Under the pieces are notes generated by a model. The model did no database searches and had not been told where the DNA came from. It worked only from the letters and a program-made list of their open reading frames with translations. From Streptomyces sp. RKAG293 (lineage in GTDB: Bacteria; Actinomycetota; Actinomycetes; Streptomycetales; Streptomycetaceae): a stretch of DNA of 64,000 bases. The position numbers and the translations under genes were made by a program. The stretch covers positions 5,245,501-5,309,500 of the forward strand of contig NZ_JAJOZB010000001.1 in assembly GCF_023701745.1 (NCBI RefSeq), given 5' to 3'. Shown here in pieces: positions 55,505 through 64,000 of the stretch (within the stretch, counting starts at the first letter, position 1; each line of letters opens with the position of its first letter).

Positions 55505-55665
55505 GGTTGCCTCCTCAAATAGACGTCACCACTGTTCCCAGTGATGCTCAACCCCCTTACCGTACGAGGAGAATGGGCGGTTGGCACCATTTGCAGCAGA
55601 TGACCCATTTGGGGTCATTGTGGGATGCGTGATGCACGACGAAGGTGTATCGGGATGCGTCGGCG

Positions 55666-56427
55666 TCAGAAGGTTTTGCGGGCTTCGATGAGGAAACGAG
55701 TGGTATGGGCGACAAAAGATCCGTCCGTCCGGATCTGCTCGTCCAGCGCCTTCAGCTCGGTCCGGTACTGCTCGACGGTGAAGCCCGGGACCATCCAGAT
55801 GACCTTCCGGAGGAAGTAGATCACCGCGCCGATGTCGTGGAACTCGGTGCGCAGGGTCTCCATCCGCAGATCGAGGATCTCCAGCCCGGCGGCCTCGGCC
55901 GCGGTCCGGGCGTCGTCCGGATGCCGTCCGCGCCGTACCCCGGCGGGCAGCGGGCCCAGGAAGTACTCGACGAGCTCGAACACGCTCGCGGGGCCGACCT
56001 GCTGCGAGAAGTACGTTCCGCCCGGCCGCAGTACCCGCGCGATCTCGTTCCACCACGTGGTCACCGGATGGCGGCTCACCACCAGGTCGAACGCCGCGTC
56101 GCCGAACGGCAGCGGCGGTTCGTCCTCGTCGGCGACGACGACCGCCCCGAGCGGATGCAGCAGCCCGGTGGCCTTGGCGACGTTCGGCGGCCAGGACTCC
56201 GTGGCGACCGTCAGCGCCGGAAGCCGAGGCACCCCGGCGAGCACCTCCCCGCCCCCGGTCTGGATGTCCAGCGCCGCGGTGGCCCGCGCCATCCGCTCAC
56301 CCATGGCCCGCGCGTACCCCCAGGAGGGCCGTTCCTCGCTCGCCCGCCCGTCGAGCCAGGAGAAGTCCCAGCCGTCGACGGACACGGTCTCGGCCTCGGC
56401 CACCAGTTCCTCGAAGCTGCGCATCAT
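55666..56427 (-). CDS. Class I SAM-dependent methyltransferase
   Basis: 253 residues. The Rossmann part spans about 50-150: LDIQTGGGEVLAGVP as a degenerate motif I, then LGAVVVADEDEPPLPFGDAA and FDLVVSRHPVTTWWNEIARV, followed by LRPGGTYFSQQVG. The C-terminal half (EILDLRMETLRTEFHDIGA, VIYFLRKVIWMVPGF) is typical of a streptomycete group of such enzymes. Substrate unknown. Two adjacent ATG codons form the start. It is downstream of rarD (87 bp) and not coupled. Confidence 0.85.
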   Translation of the reverse strand: MMRSFEELVAEAETVSVDGWDFSWLDGRASEERPSWGYARAMGERMARATAALDIQTGGGEVLAGVPRLPALTVATESWPPNVAKATGLLHPLGAVVVADEDEPPLPFGDAAFDLVVSRHPVTTWWNEIARVLRPGGTYFSQQVGPASVFELVEYFLGPLPAGVRRGRHPDDARTAAEAAGLEILDLRMETLRTEFHDIGAVIYFLRKVIWMVPGFTVEQYRTELKALDEQIRTDGSFVAHTTRFLIEARKTF

Positions 56428-56513
56428 GCCCCCCACCCTGACACCGCGCCAGGGCACGGGCCAGCGGATTTCCCGGGGCGCCGGGCGGGTCGCGCCGCGG
56501 GCACCGGGCGGGG

Positions 56514-57461
56514 TTACGCCGGGGCCGACGCCTTCGCCGCCATCGCCGTCGCGGCGTCGCGGGCCGCGGTGCGGGTGCGGTGGGCGTTGTGCAGGGCGTC
56601 CCAGGTGAGGAGGACGAGGGCGGCCCAGACGAGGGCGAAGCCGGCCCAGCGCTCGGGCGGCATGGCCTCGTGGAAGTAGACGAGTCCGAGGAGGAACTGG
56701 AAGACCGGGGCGAGGTACTGCAGCAGCCCGATGGTGCTGAGCGGGAGCCGGATGGCGGCGGCGCCGAAGGCGATGAGCGGGCCGGCGGTGACCAGGCCGC
56801 AGGCGATGAGGAGGGTGGCGTGGCCGGGGCCCTCGGAGGTGAAGGTGGCGTTCCCCTGGGCGCCGAGGAAGATCAGATAGCCGAGCGCGGGCAGGAACTG
56901 CACGGAGGTCTCGGCGGCCAGTGACTCCAGCCCGCCCATGCCGACCTTCTTCTTGATGAAGCCGTAGGTGGCGAACGAGAAGGCGAGGGTGAGGGCGATC
57001 CACGGCAGCCGCCCGTACCCGATGGCCAGGACGAGTACGGCGGCGACGCCGATGCCGACCGCGGTCCACTGCAGCGGCCGCAGCCGTTCGCGCAGCACCA
57101 GGACGCCGATGGCGATGGTGACCAGCGGGTTGATGAAGTAGCCGAGCGAGGTCTCGACGACATGGCCGGAGTTGACGCCCCAGATGTAGAGGCCCCAGTT
57201 GACCGAGACCACGGTGGCGGCGACCGCGAGCAGGCCGAGCCGCTTGGGCTGCCGCAGCAGCTCCGGTATCCAGGCCCAGCGGCGCATGACCAGCAGGATC
57301 ACCGCGACGACGGCGAGCGACCAGACCATCCGGTGGGCGAGGATCTCCAGCGCTCCGGCGGGTTCGAGAAGCGGCCAGAAGAGCGGGAAGGCGCCCCAGA
57401 GTCCATAGGCGCCGAATCCGTACGCAAGGCCCGCGCGGTGCTCGTTCACTGGTTGCGACAA
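56514..57461 (-). CDS. rarD: RarD/EamA-type transporter
   Basis: 315 residues with 10 membrane helices in two EamA repeats. AYGFGAYGLWGAFPLFWPLL opens it, as in RarD proteins; LGYFINPLVTIAIGVLVLRE and LQYLAPVFQFLLGLVYFHE are the family blocks. Exports small metabolites; substrate not known. TTG at 57461 is chosen as start, since GGAGGA lies 8 bases ahead; the GTG four codons later would be too far from it. Confidence 0.88.
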   Translation of the reverse strand: MSQPVNEHRAGLAYGFGAYGLWGAFPLFWPLLEPAGALEILAHRMVWSLAVVAVILLVMRRWAWIPELLRQPKRLGLLAVAATVVSVNWGLYIWGVNSGHVVETSLGYFINPLVTIAIGVLVLRERLRPLQWTAVGIGVAAVLVLAIGYGRLPWIALTLAFSFATYGFIKKKVGMGGLESLAAETSVQFLPALGYLIFLGAQGNATFTSEGPGHATLLIACGLVTAGPLIAFGAAAIRLPLSTIGLLQYLAPVFQFLLGLVYFHEAMPPERWAGFALVWAALVLLTWDALHNAHRTRTAARDAATAMAAKASAPA

Positions 57462-57507
57462 CGGATGCTCCTCCGGCAGACGCCAATGCTCGAAGGTAGC
57501 GCCGACG

Positions 57508-57557
57508 AGCCCCGCCTGTCATGGCCGTCTTGCTTAACGGTCATGACAGGCGGGGCT
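57508..57557. repeat. Long stem-loop between the NmrA-like and rarD genes
   Basis: AGCCCCGCCTGTCATGGCCG pairs with CGGTCATGACAGGCGGGGCT with one mismatch across a loop of about 10 bases. It ends 55 bp after the NmrA-like stop (minus strand) and precedes rarD by 46 bp. A terminator for the former is plausible; an operator for rarD is an alternative. Confidence 0.7.
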
Positions 57558-57611
57558 TAACAGATGCCGGTCCGGGATCCGCAGGTCGGAGCGGTGCGGC
57601 CGGCGGGCGGG

Positions 57612-58469
57612 TCAGACCTTCAGCGCCTCGGCGAGCGTCACCGTGAGCGGGGTGGTCGGGCGGCCGATCAGCCGGGCCAGGTCGCCGGTGGTGAGGGCGA
57701 GGCGGCCGCGCGAGATCGCGTCGTCCACGTCGGCGAAGATCTCGGCGAAGTCCGCGGGCATTCCCGTACCGGTCAGCAGCGCGCGGAAGTCCTCGGCGGG
57801 CAGGTCGGTGTAGACGATCTCCTTGCCGGAGCGCTTCGCCACTTCGGCGGCGTACTCGGCCAGGGTCCAGGCGCTGTCGCCGCTCAGCTCGTAGGCGGCG
57901 TTCTCGTGACCGTCCCCGGCCAGCACGACGGCGGCCGCGGCGGCGTAGTCCCGGCGGGCGGCGGTGGCGACCCGGCCCTCGCGGGCGCTGCCGACGACGG
58001 CGCCGTGCTCCAGCACCGTGTCGAGCCGGCCCGTGTAGTTCTCGGTGTACCAGCCGTTGCGCAGGAACGTGTACGGCAGCCCGGACGCGAGGATCAGCTG
58101 CTCCGTCTCGCGGTGGGCGGACGCGAGCAGGAAGTCCGCCTCGGGGCCGCCGAGGATGCCGGTGTAGACGAGCCGGGCCACCCCGGCCTCCTTGGCGGCG
58201 TCGATCACCGCGGTGTGCTGCGCCACCCGGCCGTGCAGATCGTTGCTGGAGATCAGCAGCACGGAGTCGCCGGGGCGGAAGGCGGCCTTGAGCGTCTCCG
58301 GGCTGTTGTAGTCGGCCGTCCGCAGTTCGACGCCGCGGGCGGCGAGGTCGGCGGCCTTGTCCGCGTCGCGGACCACGGCGGCGATGCGGTCGCCGGGCAC
58401 GCGCTCCAGCAGCTCGTCGATGACGAGGCGGCCGAGCTGTCCGGTGGCTCCGGTGACAACGATGCTCAT
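57612..58469 (-). CDS. NmrA-like NAD(P)H-binding oxidoreductase (QOR2 type)
   Basis: 285 residues. MSIVVTGATGQLGRLVIDEL holds the GxxGxxG dinucleotide motif (7-13). It resembles quinone oxidoreductase 2 and NmrA-like proteins; no Tyr-x-x-x-Lys catalytic pair is seen. Divergent from an HxlR regulator with a shared 119-bp region. That arrangement is classical for redox- or aldehyde/quinone-induced reductases. Confidence 0.92.
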   Translation of the reverse strand: MSIVVTGATGQLGRLVIDELLERVPGDRIAAVVRDADKAADLAARGVELRTADYNSPETLKAAFRPGDSVLLISSNDLHGRVAQHTAVIDAAKEAGVARLVYTGILGGPEADFLLASAHRETEQLILASGLPYTFLRNGWYTENYTGRLDTVLEHGAVVGSAREGRVATAARRDYAAAAAVVLAGDGHENAAYELSGDSAWTLAEYAAEVAKRSGKEIVYTDLPAEDFRALLTGTGMPADFAEIFADVDDAISRGRLALTTGDLARLIGRPTTPLTVTLAEALKV

Positions 58470-58560
58470 GGTGAGTGCTCCCCTGTAATAGCGGCTCGGC
58501 CGGGTGACCGCGCCGGATCGGCTTATGCACTCACCCTAAGACCTGCACTAACTAATCGTA

Positions 58561-58585
58561 AGTACCCACTTTGAGGTAAGGTACT
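58561..58585. promoter_or_regulatory. AGTACC-N13-GGTACT dyad in the HxlR/NmrA-like divergent region
   Basis: AGTACC at 58561-58566 and GGTACT at 58580-58585 are exact inverted half-sites. They lie 4 bp before the HxlR start, a spot where binding would repress its transcription or translation. HxlR proteins recognise such GTAC-type dyads. Confidence 0.55.
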
Positions 58586-58588
58586 GCC

Positions 58589-59005
58589 ATGAGCGTAAGT
58601 ATCGAGCCCAGTGCACTGGAGCAGCTGGTCGCCAGTGGGCCCCCACGGGATGTTCCCGACGTCTTCTCTGCGGACTGCCCCTCGCGGGTGGTGCTGGAGC
58701 ACGTCACCAGCCGCTGGGGCGTGCTCGTCCTCGCCGCGCTGATCGACGGGACGCACCGGTTCAGCGCGCTGCGCCGGCAGGTGGGCGGGGTGAGCGAGAA
58801 GATGCTCGCCCAGACGCTCCAGGCGCTGGAGCGGGACGGCTTCGTGCACCGCGAGGCGTACCCCGTGATCCCGCCGCGCGTCGAGTACTCCCTCACCCCG
58901 CTCGGTGAGGGCGCCGCGCGGCGCGTCTGGGAGCTCGCCTGCTGGATCGGCGGCTCACTGCCGGACGTGTTCGAGGCGCGCGCGACGTACGACGCCGCGC
59001 GCTGA
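58589..59005 (+). CDS. HxlR-family transcriptional regulator
   Basis: 138 residues, winged helix. The body (about 30-120) shows CPSRVVLEHVTSRWGVLVLA (with the N-terminal Cys of the family), RFSALRRQVGGVSEKMLAQT and LQALERDGFVHREAYPVIPP, then VEYSLTPLGE. Cys28-30 region can act as a redox or electrophile sensor as in HypR/QorR. It should repress the divergent reductase until quinone or electrophile stress occurs (inference). Confidence 0.93.
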   Translation: MSVSIEPSALEQLVASGPPRDVPDVFSADCPSRVVLEHVTSRWGVLVLAALIDGTHRFSALRRQVGGVSEKMLAQTLQALERDGFVHREAYPVIPPRVEYSLTPLGEGAARRVWELACWIGGSLPDVFEARATYDAAR

Positions 59006-59054
59006 ACGAACCGGCCCGCGAACGAGCGCTGAACGATCCGGCCCGCTGAACGGC

Positions 59055-59096
59055 GATGCCCGCCGGGGGAGTCGTCGAACTCCCCGGGCGGGCATC
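59055..59096. terminator. Bidirectional terminator between hxlR-type gene and korB
   Basis: GATGCCCGCCGGGGGAGT pairs with ACTCCCCGGGCGGGCATC with one bulge across CGTCGA. It is between the convergent HxlR and korB stops. The following 59100-59175 is a low-complexity GTG-rich stretch with several GTGCCGGT words and no gene. Confidence 0.75.
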
Positions 59097-59176
59097 CGCG
59101 TGGACCGCTCCGTCGTGTGCCGGTGCGCTGGTGTGGCGCTGTGCCGGTGTGGTGCTGTGCGGTGGTGTGCCGGTCG

Positions 59177-60269
<1,093 letters not shown>

Positions 60270-60277
<8 letters not shown>

Positions 60278-62207
60278 CTGCGCCCTCCTCCATGATGGCG
60301 TGAGCGAGCTGTTCGGCCTTGAACGGGAGGCCGGTGACCTGGTTGTACGAGCGGGCGTCCACCAGGTACTTCGCCCGCAGCAGGTGGGCGAGCTGGCCGA
60401 GGTTCATCTCGGGGACCACCACCTTGTCGTAACGCTTCAGAACCTCTCCGAGATTCCTCGGGAACGGGTTGAGGTGGCGCAGATGGGCCTGCGCGACCTG
60501 GCCGCCGCCGGCCCGGATCCGCCGTACCGCGGCGGTGATCGGACCGTACGTCGAGCCCCAGCCGATCACCAGCGTGCGGGCGTGCGGCTGTCCGTCGACG
60601 ACGCTCGGGTCGTCGACCTCCACGTCCGGTACGTCGATGCCGTCGATCTTCGCCTGGCGGGTGCGGACCATGAAGTCGTGGTTGGCCGGGTCGTAGGAGA
60701 TGTTGCCCGTGCCGTCCTGCTTCTCGATGCCGCCGATCCGGTGTTCGAGACCGGGCGTGCCGGGCACCGCCCAGGGGCGGGCCAGCGTCTGCGGGTCGCG
60801 CTTGTACGGCCAGAACGCCTCGTCGCCGTTGTCCAGCGTGTGGTTCGGGCCGGTGGCGAACTGCACCCGCAGGTCCGGCAGTTCGTCGATGTCGGGGATC
60901 CGCCACGGCTCGCTGCCGTTGGCCAGGTAGCCGTCGGACAGCAGGAACACCGGGGTGCGGTAGGCGAGGGCGATCCGGGCCGCCTCGATGGCGGCGTCGA
61001 AGCAGTCGGCGGCGGTGGCCGGGGCCACGATCGGCACCGGCGCCTCGCCGTTGCGCCCGTACATCGCCTGCAGCAGGTCGGCCTGCTCGGTCTTGGTCGG
61101 CAGTCCGGTGGACGGGCCGCCGCGCTGGATCGCCACCACCAGCAGCGGCAGTTCCAGCGACACCGCCAGCCCGATGGTCTCCGACTTCAGCGCCACACCG
61201 GGTCCCGAGGTGGTGGTGACGGCCAGCGCCCCGCCGAACGCCGCGCCGAGCGCCGCGCCGATGGCCGCGATCTCGTCCTCGGCCTGGAACGTCCGCACGC
61301 CGAAGTTCTTGTGCTTCGACAGCTCGTGCAGGATGTCGGAGGCCGGGGTGATCGGGTACGAGCCCAGGTACAGCGGCAGGTCGGCCTGCTTGCTCGCGGC
61401 GACCAGGCCGTACGACAGCGCCAGGTTCCCCGAGATGTTGCGGTAGGTGCCGGCCGGGAAGGCGGCGGAGGCCGGGGCGATCTCGTAGGAGACCGCGAAG
61501 TCCTCGGTGGTCTCCCCGAAGTTCCAGCCGGCCCGGAACGCCGCGACGTTGGCCTCGGCGATATCGGGCTTGTTCGCGAACTTCTTCCGCAGGAACTTCT
61601 CGGTTCCCTCGGTCGGCCGGTGGTACATCCACGACAGCAGGCCCAGCGCGAACATGTTCTTCGCGCGCTCCGCGTCCTTGCGCGCCAGCCCCGAGTCCTT
61701 CAGGGCCTCCACGGTCAGGCTCGTCAGCGGCACCGGATGGATCGCGTACGCCTCCAGCGAGCCGTCCTCCAGCGGGCTGGCCGCGTAACCGACCTTCGCC
61801 ATCGCCCGCTTGGTGAACTCGTCCGTGTTGACGATGATCTCCGCGCCGCGCGGCAGATCGGCGATGTTCGCCTTCAGCGCGGCCGGGTTCATCGCGACGA
61901 GCACGTTGGGCGCGTCGCCGGGCGTGAGGATGTCGTGATCGGCGAAGTGGAGCTGGAAACTGGACACACCCGGCAGGGTTCCCGCGGGTGCCCGGATCTC
62001 GGCGGGGAAGTTCGGCAGCGTGGAGAGGTCGTTCCCGAACGACGCCGTCTCCGAGGTGAACCGGTCACCCGTGAGCTGCATTCCGTCACCCGAGTCCCCG
62101 GCGAACCGGATGATCACCCGGTCCAGCCGCTGGACCTCCTTGGCCGGTTTGCGCTGTTCACCGAGCAGCGGCTGTCCTACGGCTGGGCTGCTGACCTGGC
62201 TGGTCAC
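60270..62207 (-). CDS. korA: 2-oxoglutarate:ferredoxin oxidoreductase, alpha (gamma-alpha fusion) subunit
   Basis: 645 residues. The N-terminal gamma domain (about 25-210) begins DRVIIRFAGDSGDGMQLTGD, the alpha domain (about 225-600) has GSYPITPASDILHELSKHKN and the conserved TSGPGVALKSE. No own iron-sulfur cluster is seen, as usual in this two-subunit type. GTG at 62207 with AAGGAGGT 8 bases ahead. First gene of the kor pair. Confidence 0.95.
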
Positions 62208-62509
62208 TGAATCGGACCTCCTTCGAGGCGGCGGCTCACGGACACGGTCATGACCGTTGATCCCACCCACATGCTACGGGGGTAAGGGTCACCTTCCTGG
62301 GGTTTGACCGCTTCCTGCACGTCGCGCTGAGCTTTTCTCTGCCACGTTGTGTCACAGTTCGATCGCCCCCCAAGCCCTCACTCGTACGACGCTGTCGCGT
62401 GGTGCTTCAGTTCTACGACCGCGCGCATGAGTGGGACTCAATGCCAGTGCGTGCTGCTCCGTACCGGTGTGTGGTGCGCCGTGCCCGAACGGCCGGTGCG
62501 CCATGCCAG
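62208..62509. other. Intergenic region upstream of korA
   Basis: No gene seen. It includes the korA promoter region (divergence is absent; the response regulator gene is upstream on the same strand). Nothing else is recognised. Confidence 0.4.
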
Positions 62510-62530
62510 CATCTGACACTCTGTCAGATG
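62510..62530 (-). terminator. Hairpin after the response regulator
   Basis: CATCTGACA, loop CTC, TGTCAGATG, perfect 9-bp stem, starting 2 bases after the response-regulator stop (minus strand). Confidence 0.65.
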
Positions 62531-62531
62531 A

Positions 62532-63203
62532 TCATGAATTGAGATAGGTGAGTACGGCCAGCACCCGCCGGTGATCCCCGCCACTCGGTGCCAGCCCCAG
62601 CTTCAGGAAGATATTGCTCACGTGCTTCTCCACCGCGCCGTCGCTCACCACGAGTTGAGCGGCCACCGCGGAGTTCGTCCGGCCCTCGGCCATCAGGCCC
62701 AGCACCTCGCGCTCGCGCGGCGTGAGCCCCGCCAGAACGTCCTGCTTCCGGCTCCGGCCCAGCAGCTGCGCCACGACCTCGGGGTCCAGCGCGGTACCGC
62801 CCTGGGCCACCCGGACCACGGCGTCCACGAACTCGCGGACCTCCGCCACCCGGTCCTTGAGCAGATAGCCGACGCCACGGCTGCTGCCGGCCAGCAGCTC
62901 CGTCGCGTACTGCTCCTCGACGTACTGCGACAGCACCAGCACACCCACCCCGGGATGCTCCCGGCGCAGCTGAACGGCGGCCCGCACACCTTCGTCCGTA
63001 TGGGTGGGCGGCATCCTGACGTCCGCCACCACCACATCGGGGAGATCGCCCTCGTCCGCCATTTCTCCGATGACCTTGATCAGTGCCACGGCGTCGCCCA
63101 CTCCCGCGACGACATCGTGACCCCGGTCGGTCAGCAGCCGGGTCAGGCCCTCCCGAAGCAGTACCGAATCCTCGGCGATGACGACCCGCACCCTGTCTCC
63201 CAC
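62532..63203 (-). CDS. NarL/LuxR-family response regulator
   Basis: 223 residues. Receiver domain (about 5-125) with VVIAEDSVLLREGL (acidic pair), VVVADVRMPP (phospho-acceptor Asp near 59) and GYLLKDR (Lys). LuxR-type HTH at about 155-215: LTPREREVLGLMAEGRTNSA, VVSDGAVEKHVSNIFLKLGL. GTG at 63203 chosen; the frame extends 27 codons upstream without coding character. It is paired with the kinase at 63442. Confidence 0.93.
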   Translation of the reverse strand: MGDRVRVVIAEDSVLLREGLTRLLTDRGHDVVAGVGDAVALIKVIGEMADEGDLPDVVVADVRMPPTHTDEGVRAAVQLRREHPGVGVLVLSQYVEEQYATELLAGSSRGVGYLLKDRVAEVREFVDAVVRVAQGGTALDPEVVAQLLGRSRKQDVLAGLTPREREVLGLMAEGRTNSAVAAQLVVSDGAVEKHVSNIFLKLGLAPSGGDHRRVLAVLTYLNS

Positions 63204-63441
63204 GTTTTCCAGCCCCCCACATTCGATGTGACCACCCCAGCATTTCAGTATCCGGACCCGGGATGGGGAGCCTGCCGCCCCCAATCGCCGGACGGATCAG
63301 GATTTCCGGGTCCGGCCGGCGACGAGGGGCGTGGGGTGGGGGCGGTTCCAGCGGGTGGAGGTCGCGCGGAAACCGGGGCGTTCCAGGGGCGGCGGGTACG
63401 CCCGGGGCGGGCCCGGCCGGTGCCGGGGAACCCGCTGGGTG

Positions 63442-64000
63442 TCACACCCGCCAGGGGAGTTCGGCGGTGATCCGGGTCGGGCCGCCGGCGGGGGAGTCGA
63501 CGGCCAGCACACCGTCGACGGCGTCCAGCCGCTCCATCAGCCCCGCCAGCCCCGAACCGGCCGAGGTGTCGACGCCGCCGACGCCGTTGTCGGAGACGTA
63601 CAGCATCATCCGGTCCGCGGACCGCCAGATGTCGACCTGGGCCTTGGAGGCCCCGCTGTGCTTGCTGATGTTCTGCAGCAGCTCGGAGACCGTGAAGTAC
63701 GCGATGCCCTCGATCGCGGGCACCGGGCGGGCCGGCAGGTCCACGGTCACGCTCACCGGTACCGTGCAGCGCGCGGCGACCGACGACAGGGCCGGGCCGA
63801 GACCGCGGTCGGTGAGGATCGCGGGATGGATGCCGCGGGCCAGATCGCGCAGCTCCTGGAGGGCGATCTTCACCTCGCCGTGCGCCTCGCCCACCATGAC
63901 GGCCGCGGCCTGCGGGTCCTCCAGCAGCTTCTCCTTGGCCAGCCCGAGGTCCATGGCCAGGGCGACGAGCCGGGCCTGGGCGCCGTCGTGCAGATCGCGC
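63442..64000 (-). CDS. Two-component sensor kinase, C-terminal part (partial)
   Basis: 186 residues of the kinase are in the window; it continues past base 64000. The HisKA_3 dimerisation motif RDLHDGAQARLVALAMDLGL has the phospho-acceptor His at about the fourth residue seen. The ATPase domain shows VSELLQNISKHSGAS (N-box) and VSDNGVGGVDTSAGSGLAGL (G-boxes). It is the cognate kinase of the response regulator 238 bp downstream; the gap holds no gene. Confidence 0.93.
   Translation of the reverse strand, partial: RDLHDGAQARLVALAMDLGLAKEKLLEDPQAAAVMVGEAHGEVKIALQELRDLARGIHPAILTDRGLGPALSSVAARCTVPVSVTVDLPARPVPAIEGIAYFTVSELLQNISKHSGASKAQVDIWRSADRMMLYVSDNGVGGVDTSAGSGLAGLMERLDAVDGVLAVDSPAGGPTRITAELPWRV

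Overview
The window is high-GC actinobacterial DNA, almost certainly from a Streptomyces chromosome core. Support comes from the codon bias, frequent GTG starts, 4-base ATGA/GTGA gene overlaps, the futalosine-type menaquinone gene mqnC, XRE(DUF5753)/DUF397/ATPase cassettes and an NlpC/P60 gene with a ydaO-type leader. No rRNA, tRNA, CRISPR array, insertion sequence or phage gene was recognised.

Layout. 1-4.5 kb: a large membrane-anchored fibronectin-III protein, mqnC, an amidohydrolase-like remnant, and a small LuxR-type regulator antisense to that remnant. 4.5-10.1 kb: two Cys-motif lipoproteins, a secreted protein and a MacB-like tripartite exporter (peptidoglycan-binding adaptor, ATPase, permease). 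10.2-15.2 kb: menG, a zinc-ribbon membrane protein, a geranylgeranyl-reductase-family flavoprotein and a cyclophilin. 15.3-18.6 kb: a first WhiJ-like regulatory cassette, a small unknown gene, a gene-poor 0.8 kb stretch bounded by ~100 bp inverted repeats, and a small XRE gene. 18.9-20.1 kb: an NlpC/P60 cell-wall hydrolase with a probable c-di-AMP riboswitch. 20.4-36.3 kb: the complete 14-gene nuoA-N operon behind a probable Rex operator. 36.4-38.2 kb: a second WhiJ-like cassette. 38.3-40.7 kb: a three-gene graspetide (omega-ester peptide) cluster with precursor, ATP-grasp ligase and PIMT-like methyltransferase. 40.8-45.6 kb: a polyprenyl diphosphate synthase, a POT peptide transporter and a CocE-like hydrolase. 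45.7-51.4 kb: an ECF sigma/anti-sigma pair with a lipoprotein, a LolA-like exported protein and an ABC-2 exporter. 51.5-59 kb: an FMN reductase, an uncharacterised four-gene operon headed by a 62-residue peptide, a methyltransferase, RarD, and an NmrA-like/HxlR divergent pair. 59.2-64 kb: korA/korB and a two-component system whose kinase runs off the window.

How the genes fit together. mqnC, menG, the polyprenyl synthase, the geranylgeranyl-reductase homologue, nuoA-N and korAB make this a respiratory and menaquinone neighbourhood: they make and tailor the quinone, reduce it with NADH, and link 2-oxoglutarate oxidation to ferredoxin. Between these core genes sit accessory modules. The most interesting are the graspetide cluster at 38.3-40.7 kb, whose candidate core holds an Asp-Gly step and whose methyltransferase suggests an aspartimide-bearing product, and the peptide-led operon at 52.4-55.5 kb, in which the second gene is frameshifted at a run of five C.
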